NCBI GenBank assembly: GCA_030432755.1
Contig: JAUILZ010000011.1
Location: 1-64,000, forward strand
Origin: Gammaproteobacteria bacterium
Lineage (GTDB): Bacteria; Pseudomonadota; Gammaproteobacteria; Arenicellales; Poriferihabitantaceae
DNA length: 64,000 bases
Direction of reading: 5' to 3'
Of this stretch, positions 16,355 through 26,164 are shown piece by piece (the first letter of the stretch is position 1; every line of letters begins with the position of its first letter). Position numbers and translations under genes: made by a program. The notes below the pieces were generated by a model. The model did no database searches, was not told the DNA's origin, and worked only from the letters and a program-made list of their open reading frames with translations.

Positions 16355-16825
16355 ATGAGCATCGAGGCATTCAGACAACAGATCGCAACGCTCGCGGCGG
16401 TAATCGCGGACGAACCGCTCGACGCAACTCTCGAGGACACTCTCAATCGGGATTTCGGACCGGAATCCACGACGTTCAGGACACTCAAGCAATCCTGCGA
16501 AACGGGAGTGGCCGAGGGCTGGCTTTGCGCGCGCGAAGCGGGCGGCATTCGCTACGGCCGTGCGTTCAAACCCGCGGACGATCTCCATGGCTTTTCCGTG
16601 GACGTGGTGGACATGGACGAAATCAGGGGCCCGCATCACCGTCACCCGAACGGCGAGATCGATCTCGTGATGCCGCAGTCGGGAGACGCCAAGTTCGACG
16701 GCCAGGGCGCCGGCTGGAAGGTCTATCCGCCGGATACCGCCCATCACCCGACGGTTTCCGGTGGCCGCGCATTGGTGTTATACCTGTTGCCCGGAGGCGC
16801 CATCGAGTTCACCGGCAACGCCTGA
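16355..16825 (+). CDS. DUF4863 / 4-hydroxylaminobenzoate lyase-like protein
   Basis: 156 residues with a cupin-like core. GPHHRHPNGEIDLVMP holds clustered histidines suited to metal binding, and YPPDTAHHPTV and LVLYLLPGGAIEF follow. The family includes PnbB-type 4-hydroxylaminobenzoate lyases. Here it precedes the benzoate-CoA ligase by 40 bases, so it probably handles a benzoate derivative or feeds the box pathway, but the reaction is unknown in this setting. ATG at 16355 is preferred: GGAGGA lies upstream, whereas the in-frame TTG at 16331 lacks one. Confidence 0.75.
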   Translation: MSIEAFRQQIATLAAVIADEPLDATLEDTLNRDFGPESTTFRTLKQSCETGVAEGWLCAREAGGIRYGRAFKPADDLHGFSVDVVDMDEIRGPHHRHPNGEIDLVMPQSGDAKFDGQGAGWKVYPPDTAHHPTVSGGRALVLYLLPGGAIEFTGNA

Positions 16826-16865
16826 ATCGCCGGAACCAAAACAGATAACGACAGAGACCCACACC

Positions 16866-18425
16866 ATGGATCACAACGCCGTACCCGCGCCGGGGCCCGA
16901 GTTCAATTTCGCGACACACCTGCTGGACCGCAATCGTGAGCGTGGCGACAAGGCCGCGTTTACCGACGACCGGGGCAGCCTGAGCTATGGCGAACTGGCG
17001 GATGGCGTCCGTCGCATGGCAGCCACGTTACTGGATGCGGGTATCCGCCGCGAGGAACGCGTCCTCCTCCTGATGCACGACTGCAACGACTGGCCGGTGG
17101 CCTTCCTCGGCGCGATGTATGCCGGCATCGTGCCGGTGGCGGTCAACACCCTGCTCACCGCGGAGGACTACGCCTACATGCTGCGCCACTGCCGAGCGAA
17201 CGGGATCATCGTTTCCGAGGCATTGCGCGAAACGGTTGAGAGCGCGGCCCGCGAGGCGGGCATGGAAAACCTGCCGATGTTCGTGTCGCGTGGCTCGGGC
17301 GAACTGCCCGCTGGCGCGGTTCATCTTGCCGAGGCCCTCGCCTCGGCCACGCCGCTCACCACAGCTGCCGACACCAGTCCCGACGACCCGGGATTCTGGC
17401 TCTACTCGTCCGGCTCCACCGGCAAGCCCAAGGGCACCGTGCATACCCATGCCAACCCCTACTGGACCGCGGAACTCTACGGACGTGGCGTGCTCGGCAT
17501 TCGCGAGGACGATACCTGCTTCTCCGCGGCCAAGCTGTTCTTCGCCTATGGTCTTGGCAATGCGCTCACCTTTCCGCTCAGCGTCGGCGCCTCGGTGGTG
17601 CTGATGCCGGGACGACCCACCCCCGATGCGGTGTTCGAACGCTGGGTCCAGGACAGGCCAACCATTTTCTTCGGCGCTCCCACGGGATTCGCCGGGATGC
17701 TCGCCTCGCCGGGCCTGCCGGCCCGCGACGCGGTGGCGCTGCGGCTTGCCTCCTCCGCGGGGGAAGCCCTGCCCAAGGAACTCGGCGAACGCTTCACGAA
17801 GCACTTCGGCGTCGAGATCATCGACGGCATCGGTTCAACCGAGATGCTGCACATCTACCTCTCCAACCGTCCCGGTGACAATCACTACGGCACCAGCGGC
17901 ACGCCGGTGCCGGGCTACGACATCGAGCTCCGGGACGACGCCGGCGACACCGTTGCGGACGGAGAGATCGGCGACCTGTTCGTCCGCGGGCCGAGTTCGG
18001 CGCTCATGTACTGGAACAACCGCGAGAAATCCCGTGATACATTTCAGGGTGCGTGGACCCGGAGTGGCGACAAGTACGTGCGCAATGTCGACGGCACGTA
18101 CACCTATTCCGGCCGCACCGACGACATGCTGAAAGTCAGCGGCATTTACGTCTCGCCATTCGAGGTGGAGGCCACGCTGATGCAGCACGACGCGGTGCTG
18201 GAGGCCGCGGTGGTGGGTCACGAGGACCAGGACGGGCTCACCAAGACCAAGGCCTATGTCGTGTTGAAGGAGGATGCCGGCGTATCGGAGGACGAACTGA
18301 AGTCGTTCGTCAAGTCCCGGCTGGCCCCCTACAAGTATCCGCGGTTCATCGAGTTCATCGATGCGCTGCCGAAAACCGCCACCGGCAAGATCCAGAGATT
18401 CCGGCTGAGGCAACGAAAACAGTAA
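16866..18425 (+). CDS. bclA: Benzoate-CoA ligase
   Basis: 519 residues, ANL superfamily. The AMP-binding motif YSSGSTGKPKGTVHTH, the FFAYGLGNALTFPL and GIGSTEMLHI segments typical of benzoate/4-hydroxybenzoate-CoA ligases, and the C-terminal lysine in PKTATGKIQRF are all present. It activates benzoate to benzoyl-CoA at the cost of ATP, providing the BoxAB substrate and the BoxR inducer. It lies on the plus strand ahead of the importer genes, divergent from boxR. Selectivity for substituted benzoates cannot be judged from sequence. Confidence 0.9.
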   Translation: MDHNAVPAPGPEFNFATHLLDRNRERGDKAAFTDDRGSLSYGELADGVRRMAATLLDAGIRREERVLLLMHDCNDWPVAFLGAMYAGIVPVAVNTLLTAEDYAYMLRHCRANGIIVSEALRETVESAAREAGMENLPMFVSRGSGELPAGAVHLAEALASATPLTTAADTSPDDPGFWLYSSGSTGKPKGTVHTHANPYWTAELYGRGVLGIREDDTCFSAAKLFFAYGLGNALTFPLSVGASVVLMPGRPTPDAVFERWVQDRPTIFFGAPTGFAGMLASPGLPARDAVALRLASSAGEALPKELGERFTKHFGVEIIDGIGSTEMLHIYLSNRPGDNHYGTSGTPVPGYDIELRDDAGDTVADGEIGDLFVRGPSSALMYWNNREKSRDTFQGAWTRSGDKYVRNVDGTYTYSGRTDDMLKVSGIYVSPFEVEATLMQHDAVLEAAVVGHEDQDGLTKTKAYVVLKEDAGVSEDELKSFVKSRLAPYKYPRFIEFIDALPKTATGKIQRFRLRQRKQ

Positions 18426-18574
18426 ACCGACAATCGAACCTGACAACCCCTTCCCGGCCTTCGGCGCCATGCAGGGCTTGCCGGGCGGCGACGCCAAATC
18501 AACGCGTCATCGCTCAGCGGAACCGGCAGATGGCCCGGGCAAAACACCAATCCGTCAACTGAGGAAACTCGAAC

Positions 18575-19765
18575 ATGAAACGTAACATCCTAACGGCTGC
18601 CGTCCTGGCCGCCACCGCGTTCGGATCCGGCGCGGCCAACGCAGACAGCGTGAAGATCGGCTATGTCACCACGCTCACCACGCCGGCGGCCGTGATCGGC
18701 GAAGACATCCAGAACTCCGTCAACCTCGCGCTCGAGCATATCGGCAACAAGATGGGCGACCTCGACGTCGAGCTCATCATGGAAGACGACGGCTTCAAGC
18801 CCGATGTCGGCAAGCAGAAGACCGACAAGCTGGTGAAGCAGGACGACGTCGACTTCGTCGTCGGCTACATCTGGTCCCACGTGTTGCTGGCCTCGATGAA
18901 ATCCGTCACCGATGCCGACAAGTTCATCATCAGCGCCAATGCCGGTCCTTCCCAGGTCGCGGGCAAGCTCTGCCACCCGAACTTCTTCTCCACCTCCTGG
19001 CAGAACGACCAGACCCCCATGGCCATGGGCGAACACCTGAACCAGGAAGGAGTCAAGTCGCTCTACGTGATGGCGCCGAACTATGCCGCGGGCAAGGACA
19101 TGGTGGCCGGCCTCGAGAGCGTGTTCACGGGTGAGATCAAGGGCAAGGACCTGACCAAGTGGGGTGCGGACGCGCAGCTCGACTTCTCCGCCGAACTCGC
19201 CAAGGCCAAGGCATCGGGCGCCGAGGCGATCTTCGTATTCTATCCCGGCAAGGCCGGCGGCGCGTTCATCAATCAATACCAGCAGGCCGGCCTGCGTGGC
19301 GTGATGCCCCTGTACAGCGTGTTCACCGTCGACGCCATCGCCCTGCCCAAGCTGCAGGAGGCCAATCTCGAGGGCGTGCTCGGCTCCAAGATGACCCAGG
19401 AATGGTCACCGGACATGGACAACGCCGCCAACAAGCGCTTCGTCGGCGACTACCTCGCGAAGCACGGCAAATATCCCTCGTTCTATGGCGCCCAGGCCTA
19501 CGATTCCATCATGCTGATCAAGAGCGCTGTGGAAGCCGTGGGCGGCAACCTGGATGACAAGGACGGTATCCGCGCCGCGCTCAAGGCGGTGAACTACGAT
19601 TCCGTGCGCGGCAAGTACACCGTCGGCAACAACCACATGCCGATCCAGAACTTCTACCTGCGCGAAGTGGTTATCGACGACGAGGGCCGCTGGACCACGA
19701 AGATCGTCTCCACGGTATACGAGAACCACCAGGACCGCTACGCCGCTGAATGCAACATGCAGTAA
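18575..19765 (+). CDS. Branched-chain-type ABC importer, periplasmic binding protein
   Basis: 396 residues. A signal peptide (MKRNILTAAVLAATAFGSG..ANA, cleaved near 23) leads to a Peripla_BP_6/LivK-type fold: KIGYVTTLTTPAAVIGED near the mature N terminus, then GYIWSHVLL and FYPGKAGGAFINQYQQAG. Its position behind the benzoate-CoA ligase and ahead of matching permease and ATPase genes suggests capture of benzoate or a related aromatic acid rather than amino acids. The ligand is inferred from context. A terminator-like hairpin directly follows the gene. Confidence 0.85.
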   Translation: MKRNILTAAVLAATAFGSGAANADSVKIGYVTTLTTPAAVIGEDIQNSVNLALEHIGNKMGDLDVELIMEDDGFKPDVGKQKTDKLVKQDDVDFVVGYIWSHVLLASMKSVTDADKFIISANAGPSQVAGKLCHPNFFSTSWQNDQTPMAMGEHLNQEGVKSLYVMAPNYAAGKDMVAGLESVFTGEIKGKDLTKWGADAQLDFSAELAKAKASGAEAIFVFYPGKAGGAFINQYQQAGLRGVMPLYSVFTVDAIALPKLQEANLEGVLGSKMTQEWSPDMDNAANKRFVGDYLAKHGKYPSFYGAQAYDSIMLIKSAVEAVGGNLDDKDGIRAALKAVNYDSVRGKYTVGNNHMPIQNFYLREVVIDDEGRWTTKIVSTVYENHQDRYAAECNMQ

Positions 19766-19785
19766 CGTGATGGCGTGACCCTGCC

Positions 19786-19813
19786 GCCGGGCGTCCACGG
19801 ACGCCCGGCTTTT
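19786..19813 (+). terminator. Hairpin attenuator after the binding-protein gene
   Basis: GCCGGGCGTCC (19786-19796) and GGACGCCCGGC (19799-19809) form an 11-bp stem followed by TTTT (19810-19813). It sits 21 bases after the binding-protein stop and before the first permease gene. Partial termination here would give more binding protein than membrane parts, a common design for ABC importers. Confidence 0.75.
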
Positions 19814-19849
19814 CCCTCCCCCGAACACTTCCACCCCGACTCACCCCAG

Positions 19850-20773
19850 ATGGACTGGAACCTGCTGATCACCCAGCTCATGAACGGTCTGCAGCTCGGG
19901 CTGCTCCTGTTCCTGCTCGCCTCCGGGCTGACGCTGATCTTCGGCATCATGGACTTCATCAACCTGTCCCATGGGTCGTTCTACATGGTCGGCGCCTATT
20001 TCTGCGGCACCATCGTCGCGAAGACGGGTTCGTTCGTGCTCGGCATCTTGTTCGGCCTCGTGGGCGTCTTTATCGTCGGCGCGCTGGTGGAATGGTTCAT
20101 CGCGCGCAAGCTCTATCGATCGGACCACCTCGACCACGTACTGGTCACGTTCGGTCTGATCCTGATTTTTGACACCCTGGTGCACATGATCTGGGGCGCC
20201 TCCGGCATGGCGATCCCGCTGCCGGACGTACTCAATGGCCAGGTCAGCATCGGCACCCTGGTGCTGCCCACCTACCGCCTGCTGATCATCGCCGCCGGGC
20301 TGGGGGTGGCCGCCTTCCTGTACGTCCTGGTCACCCGCACACGCCTGGGCATGCTCATTCGCGCCGGCGCGTCCAATCGCACCATGGTCGAGGCCCTGGG
20401 GGTCAACATCAATCGCCTGTTCCTTATCGTGTTCGCCATCGGCGCCTCCATGGCCGGCCTCGCGGGCATGCTCATCGCGCCGATCACCGAGGCCAGCATC
20501 GGCATGGGCAACGACATCATCATCATTGCCTTCGTGGTGGTCATCGTCGGCGGCATCGGCTCGGTCAAGGGTGCGTTTTATGCCGGTCTCATCATCGGCC
20601 TGATCGACACCCTCAGCCGCTCCTATCTCGATGACGTGCTCGCGCTGTCGATACCGATCGAATATGCCGAGACCGCGGCACCCGCGATCTCGGCGATGAT
20701 GGTCTATATCCTCATGGCGGTGGTGCTGGCATTCCGGCCCCAGGGCCTGTTCCCGCCGGCGGGCGCGCGCTGA
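19850..20773 (+). CDS. Branched-chain-type ABC importer, permease (LivH-like)
   Basis: 307 residues with about eight membrane segments: LLLFLLASGLTLIFGIMDFINLSHGSFYMVGAY at the N terminus and the conserved GGIGSVKGAFYAGLIIGLID near 235-255. This is the LivH/BPD_transp_2 family. ATG at 19850 gives the usual family N terminus; the longer in-frame start at 19775 would run through the hairpin. The stop overlaps the start of the next permease gene (TGATG), implying coupled translation. Confidence 0.9.
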   Translation: MDWNLLITQLMNGLQLGLLLFLLASGLTLIFGIMDFINLSHGSFYMVGAYFCGTIVAKTGSFVLGILFGLVGVFIVGALVEWFIARKLYRSDHLDHVLVTFGLILIFDTLVHMIWGASGMAIPLPDVLNGQVSIGTLVLPTYRLLIIAAGLGVAAFLYVLVTRTRLGMLIRAGASNRTMVEALGVNINRLFLIVFAIGASMAGLAGMLIAPITEASIGMGNDIIIIAFVVVIVGGIGSVKGAFYAGLIIGLIDTLSRSYLDDVLALSIPIEYAETAAPAISAMMVYILMAVVLAFRPQGLFPPAGAR

Positions 20774-21728
20774 TGCAATTGCTTTCGACCCGCCGCGGCC
20801 TGTTCTATACCGCGCTGCTCGTCTTCCTGGCCATCGCCCCCTGGGTGTTCCAGTGGATCGACCAGCCGTTCTACCTCGACCTTCTCAGCCGCGCGCTGAT
20901 CCTCGGTATCGCCGCGGTCAGCCTCAACCTGATCCTCGGTTACGGCGGCATGGTGAGCCTCGGACATGCGGCCTATATCGGTATCGGCGCCTACTGCGTC
21001 GGCATTCCCGCCTACTACGATTTTTACAGCGGCTGGCTGCATATCGGCCTCGCGCTGTCGGTGAGCGCAGTGTTCGCGCTCATCACCGGCGCCATCTGCC
21101 TGCGGACGAAGGGCGTCTACTTCATCATGATCACCATGGCGTTCAGCCAGATGGTCTATTACACATTCCTCAGCCTCGAGGAGTACGGCGCAGACGACGG
21201 CCTCGTGATCTACCTGCGCAGCGAGTTTCCCACATGGCTCTCCATGGACGGTGCATTCAGCCTGTACTACTGGATACTTGGCGTCCTCCTGCTATCGCTC
21301 TACTTCGTGCACCGGCTGATCCATGCGCGCTTCGGCCGCGTGATCGTGGGCGCCAAGTTCAACGAACTGCGCCTCCAGTCCCTCGGCGTCAATACCTATC
21401 GCTACCGACTCACCTGCTACGTGATCTCGGCGATGATCTGCAGCCTGGCAGGCGTGTTGCTCGGTAACTTCACCAGCTTCATCAGCCCGGAGATGATGGG
21501 CTGGACGCGCTCCGGCGAGCTCATCTTCATGGTCATCATGGGCGGGGTCAGCACGGTGCTTGGGCCACTGCTCGGCACCATCTCCTTCGTCCTGCTGGAG
21601 GAATGGCTGGCCGCGATCACCGTGTACTGGCACCTGATCTTCGGCGTCCTCCTCGTCGTCCTCGTGCTCTACGGCAAGGGCGGTCTCGACGGGCTGCTGG
21701 GATTGATGGATCGCGGGAAGAAATCGTC

Positions 21729-21732
<4 letters not shown>
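20773..21732 (+). CDS. Branched-chain-type ABC importer, permease (LivM-like)
   Basis: 319 residues. ALILGIAAVSLNLILGYGGMVSLGHAAYIGIGAY is the LivM-family signature, followed by the EAA-like loop (MGGVSTVLGPLLGTISFVLLEE). It pairs with the preceding LivH-like protein to form the inner-membrane channel of the putative aromatic-acid importer. It overlaps the genes on both sides by a few bases (TGATG upstream, ATGA downstream), so all components should be made together. Confidence 0.9.
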
Positions 21733-22473
<741 letters not shown>

Positions 22474-22481
<8 letters not shown>

Positions 22482-23175
22482 ACTCAGCGGTGTCGAAACC
22501 AGCTACGGCAGCATCCAGGCCCTTTTCGGCATGACGCTGCGCGCGGACCAGGGCCAGGTCACCACCCTCCTCGGACGCAACGGGATGGGCAAGACCACCA
22601 CGGTCTCGTCCATCATGGGAATTCTCAAGCCGCATGCCGGCACGATACGTTTCGAAGGGCACGAGATACAGGGCCAGCCCGCCTACGTCATCGCCAAGCA
22701 GGGACTGGGACTGGTGCCCGAGGGGCGCCAGGTGTTCCCCAATCTCAGCGTGCGTGAAAACCTCATAGCCACCGCGGCCAATTACAGCACCGACGCGACC
22801 CCGTGGAACCTCGAGCGCGTGCTCGACTTCTTTCCCCGCCTGCGCGAGCGCCTCGACAACATGGGCAGCCAGTTGTCCGGCGGCGAGCAACAGATGCTCG
22901 CGATCGGTCGCGCGCTGATGCTGAACCCGAAACTGATCATTCTCGACGAGGCCACCGAGGGTCTCGCGCCGCTGATCCGCCAGGAGATCTGGAACCGCCT
23001 CGGCGAACTCAAGCAGAGCGGCCTCACCATCCTCCTCATCGACAAGAACATCGACGAACTTTCCCGCATCGCCGACCGCCACTACATCATCGAGAAAGGG
23101 CGCGTTGTCTGGGAAGGCGATTCCGCCGCCCTGACGGCGGACCCTGAGCTGAAACTGAAATACCTCGGCGTCTGA
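22474..23175 (+). CDS. Branched-chain-type ABC importer, ATPase (LivF-like)
   Basis: 233 residues. Walker A GRNGMGKTTT, LVPEGRQVFPNLSVRENL, signature LSGGEQQMLAIGRAL and Walker B LIILDEATEGLAP are the LivF pattern. The H-loop position reads LLIDKNIDEL, with no histidine after the beta-strand, where most transporters have one; LivF proteins often vary here. It overlaps the LivG-like gene by eight bases. With the previous four genes it completes the importer. Confidence 0.9.
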
Positions 23176-23199
23176 GCGCGCCGTCCAGGACCACCCGAC

Positions 23200-23712
23200 A
23201 TGACCGACTCCAGGCCCCCCGTGGGCATCCATACCCCTGGACCCGCACAAGACATGGATGCGCCCAATCTCTCCCCCACCGGCGCCCTCGTACACAGCAT
23301 CACGATCACCTGGGGTGACTGCGATCCCGCGCAGATCGCCTATACCGCAAACATTCCCCGCTGGGGGCTGGACGCCATCGAGGCCTGGTACCGCCATTGC
23401 ATCGGCGTCGACTGGTACACGCTCAACCTCCATCGTGGCATCGGCACCCCCTTCGTCTCCCTGGGCTTCGAATTCAAGTCGCCGGTGATGCCGCCAGCCC
23501 CCCTCGATGTCCGGGTCACTGTCTCCCGTATCGGCAATTCGTCCCTGTCCCACGCGGTGGAAGGGAGCCAGCGAGGCGTCACCTGCTTTATCGGCAAGAC
23601 CACCGCCGCCTTCGTCGAGGCCGCGGCAATGAAACCCATGGCGATCCCGCCCAACATCCGCGCCAGCATCGAGCATTACCAGTCGGTCCAGGACCGGGAA
23701 ACTTCGTCCTGA
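23200..23712 (+). CDS. 4-hydroxybenzoyl-CoA-thioesterase-like hotdog protein
   Basis: 170 residues, single hotdog domain from about residue 33. ITWGDCDPAQIAYTANIPRW carries the Asp of the 4-HBT active site (GDCDPA), followed by the GxGxPxVSLGFEFKSPV strand. It likely hydrolyses benzoyl-CoA or a box intermediate, which would free coenzyme A when ring oxidation stalls. It follows the importer ATPase by 24 bases. ATG at 23200 adds a proline-rich leader of about 18 residues; the in-frame ATG at 23254 may be the true start. Confidence 0.8.
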   Translation: MTDSRPPVGIHTPGPAQDMDAPNLSPTGALVHSITITWGDCDPAQIAYTANIPRWGLDAIEAWYRHCIGVDWYTLNLHRGIGTPFVSLGFEFKSPVMPPAPLDVRVTVSRIGNSSLSHAVEGSQRGVTCFIGKTTAAFVEAAAMKPMAIPPNIRASIEHYQSVQDRETSS

Positions 23713-23766
23713 CGATCGTACGGCGGGATCGCGTTATCATCCGGCTTCCCGCTCACGTCACCGACA

Positions 23767-24429
23767 ATGGAACCCGATTTCTGGCACGAACGCTGGAAAG
23801 AAAACCGCATCGGTTTTCACCAGCAGAAGATCAATTCCAGGCTGAAGAAGCTCTGGCCCGTCCTCGAAGTCCCTGCCGGTGCGCGCATACTGGTGCCACT
23901 CTGCGGCAAGACCCTGGACATGCTCTGGCTGCGCGACGCCGGCCATGAAGTGCTCGGCGTGGAACTGAGCGCGGAGGCCTGCGCCGCGTTCTTCGAGGAA
24001 AACGAACTCCCCTGCGCGCGCCGGGGCGGAGACCGCTTCGAACACTTCACCGGCGAAGGCATCGAGCTGCTCGCCGGGAATTTCTTCACCCTCGGGAGCA
24101 ACGACACCGCCGATATCGCCGCCGCTTACGACCGCGCCGCCCTGGTCGCGATGCCGGCGGCCATGCGCCCGGACTATGCCAACCACCTGGCCGAACTGCT
24201 GCCCAAGGGAAGTCAGGTCCTACTCATCAGCATGGACTACGACCAGCAACGCATGGACGGCCCGCCATTTGCCGTGCCCGAGAACGAGGTGCGTTCGCTG
24301 TTCTCCCCCGCCTTCGACGTGGAGATCATCGCCACCTCCTCCGGCCCCGACATCGTCGGCAACCTGGCCGAGCGCGGGCTCGATACGCTGGAAGAAAAGG
24401 TCTACCGCCTTGTCCGGCGCAGGGACTGA
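23767..24429 (+). CDS. tpm: Thiopurine S-methyltransferase
   Basis: 220 residues, normal bacterial TPMT length. Hallmarks are FWHERWKENRIGFHQ at the N terminus, ILVPLCGKTLDMLWL and GHEVLGVELS for S-adenosylmethionine binding, and AAYDRAALVAMP in the middle. The enzyme methylates sulfur or, in some bacteria, selenium and tellurium compounds. It starts 54 bases after the thioesterase gene, but no functional link to the box genes is evident. Confidence 0.93.
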   Translation: MEPDFWHERWKENRIGFHQQKINSRLKKLWPVLEVPAGARILVPLCGKTLDMLWLRDAGHEVLGVELSAEACAAFFEENELPCARRGGDRFEHFTGEGIELLAGNFFTLGSNDTADIAAAYDRAALVAMPAAMRPDYANHLAELLPKGSQVLLISMDYDQQRMDGPPFAVPENEVRSLFSPAFDVEIIATSSGPDIVGNLAERGLDTLEEKVYRLVRRRD

Positions 24430-24575
24430 AGCGTCGGGTCAGGCCAGGGGCAGTTTTCAATTCCGGAAACTTTTTGCTAAGGTAGGCTCTCGGAGCCAAT
24501 ATATAACAAGGCTGAATTACGTCCAACGACGCTGAATCAATCAGCGCTTAAGCAACAGAATGGGAGGCACTCAGG

Positions 24576-25202
24576 ATGAGTGATCTGGAAAAGGGGTATG
24601 GCGTTTCACGCCGTCGTAAAATTCTTCGTGGTATCGTTTCTGGCAGCGGCGTTGCCGGCATGGTGGCTTCGGCCCAGTGGTCGGAACCTGTCGTACGCGC
24701 AGTCACGCTGCCGGCGCATGCAACCACCTCGAGCGTATCGGCGCGCGCACTTTCTCGTTTCAGCCTCACGGTCGGAAGCCTGGCGGTGGATGCCGCCGCG
24801 CCGGGAGGCGTGCATATCGCCGAACGGGGACACTCGTCCTCGCCACTGAATCTTCTCATACCCCGCGCCTGGGCGATGAGTCCGGCTTATCGCCAGATGG
24901 TGCTCGAGGAGAAGCCCGGTCAACGATTCGACTTCACCATGCTGCAAGCCCGTATCGTCTCGTCGCGCTGTATCGAGGAATCGCTGGTTACGGCGCGAGG
25001 TATTCCGTTGTTCACCCCGACACCGTCCGCCATGGAGACCTGTCTGGGAGAGAACGCAACCGGACCGGAGGTGGAAGTGATCGACGTCGTCGACGACGAG
25101 GCAACGATCAGGCTCGACTCCTCGGAATCATACACCCTGATTCTCGACCCGGAAGCGCAACCGATGGAGGACCTGTTTCCTTGTCCCTGCATCGAAGATT
25201 GA
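24576..25202 (+). CDS. Secreted protein of unknown function with twin-arginine-like leader
   Basis: 208 residues. The N terminus SRRRKILRGIVSGSGVAGMVASAQW resembles a Tat leader (R-R-x-hydrophobic), and the WSEPVVRAVTLPAHATTS motif follows; that motif (W-x-x-P-V-V ... LPAHA-x-T) is seen in short exported bacterial proteins. The rest has four cysteines (including CPCIED at the C terminus) and an acidic stretch EVEVIDVVDDEATIRLD. The start is supported by GGGAGG ten bases upstream. I cannot assign a function. It stands alone between tpm and the coiled-coil gene. Confidence 0.6.
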   Translation: MSDLEKGYGVSRRRKILRGIVSGSGVAGMVASAQWSEPVVRAVTLPAHATTSSVSARALSRFSLTVGSLAVDAAAPGGVHIAERGHSSSPLNLLIPRAWAMSPAYRQMVLEEKPGQRFDFTMLQARIVSSRCIEESLVTARGIPLFTPTPSAMETCLGENATGPEVEVIDVVDDEATIRLDSSESYTLILDPEAQPMEDLFPCPCIED

Positions 25203-25316
25203 TCCTGCAGTCTTGCCGACGGGCGGATTCCGGCGAATTGAAACCCGGCCCGGTATTGTCCCGGCACAGGCCGGATCTGACGCCCACGCTGGAGAGCCTG
25301 GATCCGGAGCCTCGGG

Positions 25317-25952
25317 TCAGTCTTTGTCCCGCCGGGACTCGAGGTCGGAGAGAAGCTGCTCGTCCGGCAGGGTATCGCCGAAGGTATCGATCTGTTCGCC
25401 GAGCCGGCGGCCCAGGTGGCGTAGCTCCGACTGGACCAAGTCGCTCTCCATCAGCTTCTGCTCGAGGTCATCCCGCGAACGCCTGAGCTCCTGTTTCTGC
25501 GCGACCACTTCGCGAGCAAGCTTGTTCAGGTTGGTTAACATCTCGTCCAGGCGGCGGCTGCGTTCCTCGAGTTTTTCGCGGTCCCGCTCGCGCGCCCGGG
25601 CCAGCTTCTCGCGCACCTTGCGGCTGGCTTCCATCTCGATCTGGCGTATCCGATCCTGAAAGACATGTTTTAGTTTGTCGCGCTCTCGCTGGCGCTCGCG
25701 CGCGAACTCCTGGCGTATCGTGGCAATCAGGTAATGGATCGCCGCATTGAGCGCCGATTCACTTTCCCCGGATTCAACGGTGGTTGCGTCCACCAGTTCA
25801 TCGATGCTTTCGAAACGACGTGCTTCCGCATCGGCAGACGCTGGCATGGATTCACCGCCATGGTCGGGGCGTTCACTGACATCCCCTGCGTCCGATATGG
25901 ACCGCGCAGCGTTGGACGCCCTGCCAAATGCAGGGGAATCCTCGTATGCCAT
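25317..25952 (-). CDS. Coiled-coil protein of unknown function
   Basis: 211 residues, very rich in Arg, Glu and Leu. A disordered acidic leader (1-60) is followed by a long heptad-like region (about 75-200) with REFARERQRERDKLKHVF and LARARERDREKLEERSRR. No membrane segment or known catalytic motif is visible. Such proteins are often structural or DNA-associated, but no function is proposed. It is isolated, convergent with the Tat-like gene, with 212 bases of hairpin-containing DNA on its upstream side. Confidence 0.6.
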   Translation of the reverse strand: MAYEDSPAFGRASNAARSISDAGDVSERPDHGGESMPASADAEARRFESIDELVDATTVESGESESALNAAIHYLIATIRQEFARERQRERDKLKHVFQDRIRQIEMEASRKVREKLARARERDREKLEERSRRLDEMLTNLNKLAREVVAQKQELRRSRDDLEQKLMESDLVQSELRHLGRRLGEQIDTFGDTLPDEQLLSDLESRRDKD

Positions 25953-26164
25953 GGTTACCTCGCCTGATGGAATGGCCCGGTGAAACTCGTGCCTTGCGCC
26001 GTCCTCCGCTCGGTCGGCTATGCGGGATTACGCCTGGTGCCAGGTCGCGTCCACGCGGGGCACACCCCGGATTTGCATCCGGGAGATAGTAAACCACATA
26101 CGATTGGCTTGTAAAACCGCGGATTTGTAAGGGTTTCCGGCTTCTGGTAACCAACCGGAAAGAT

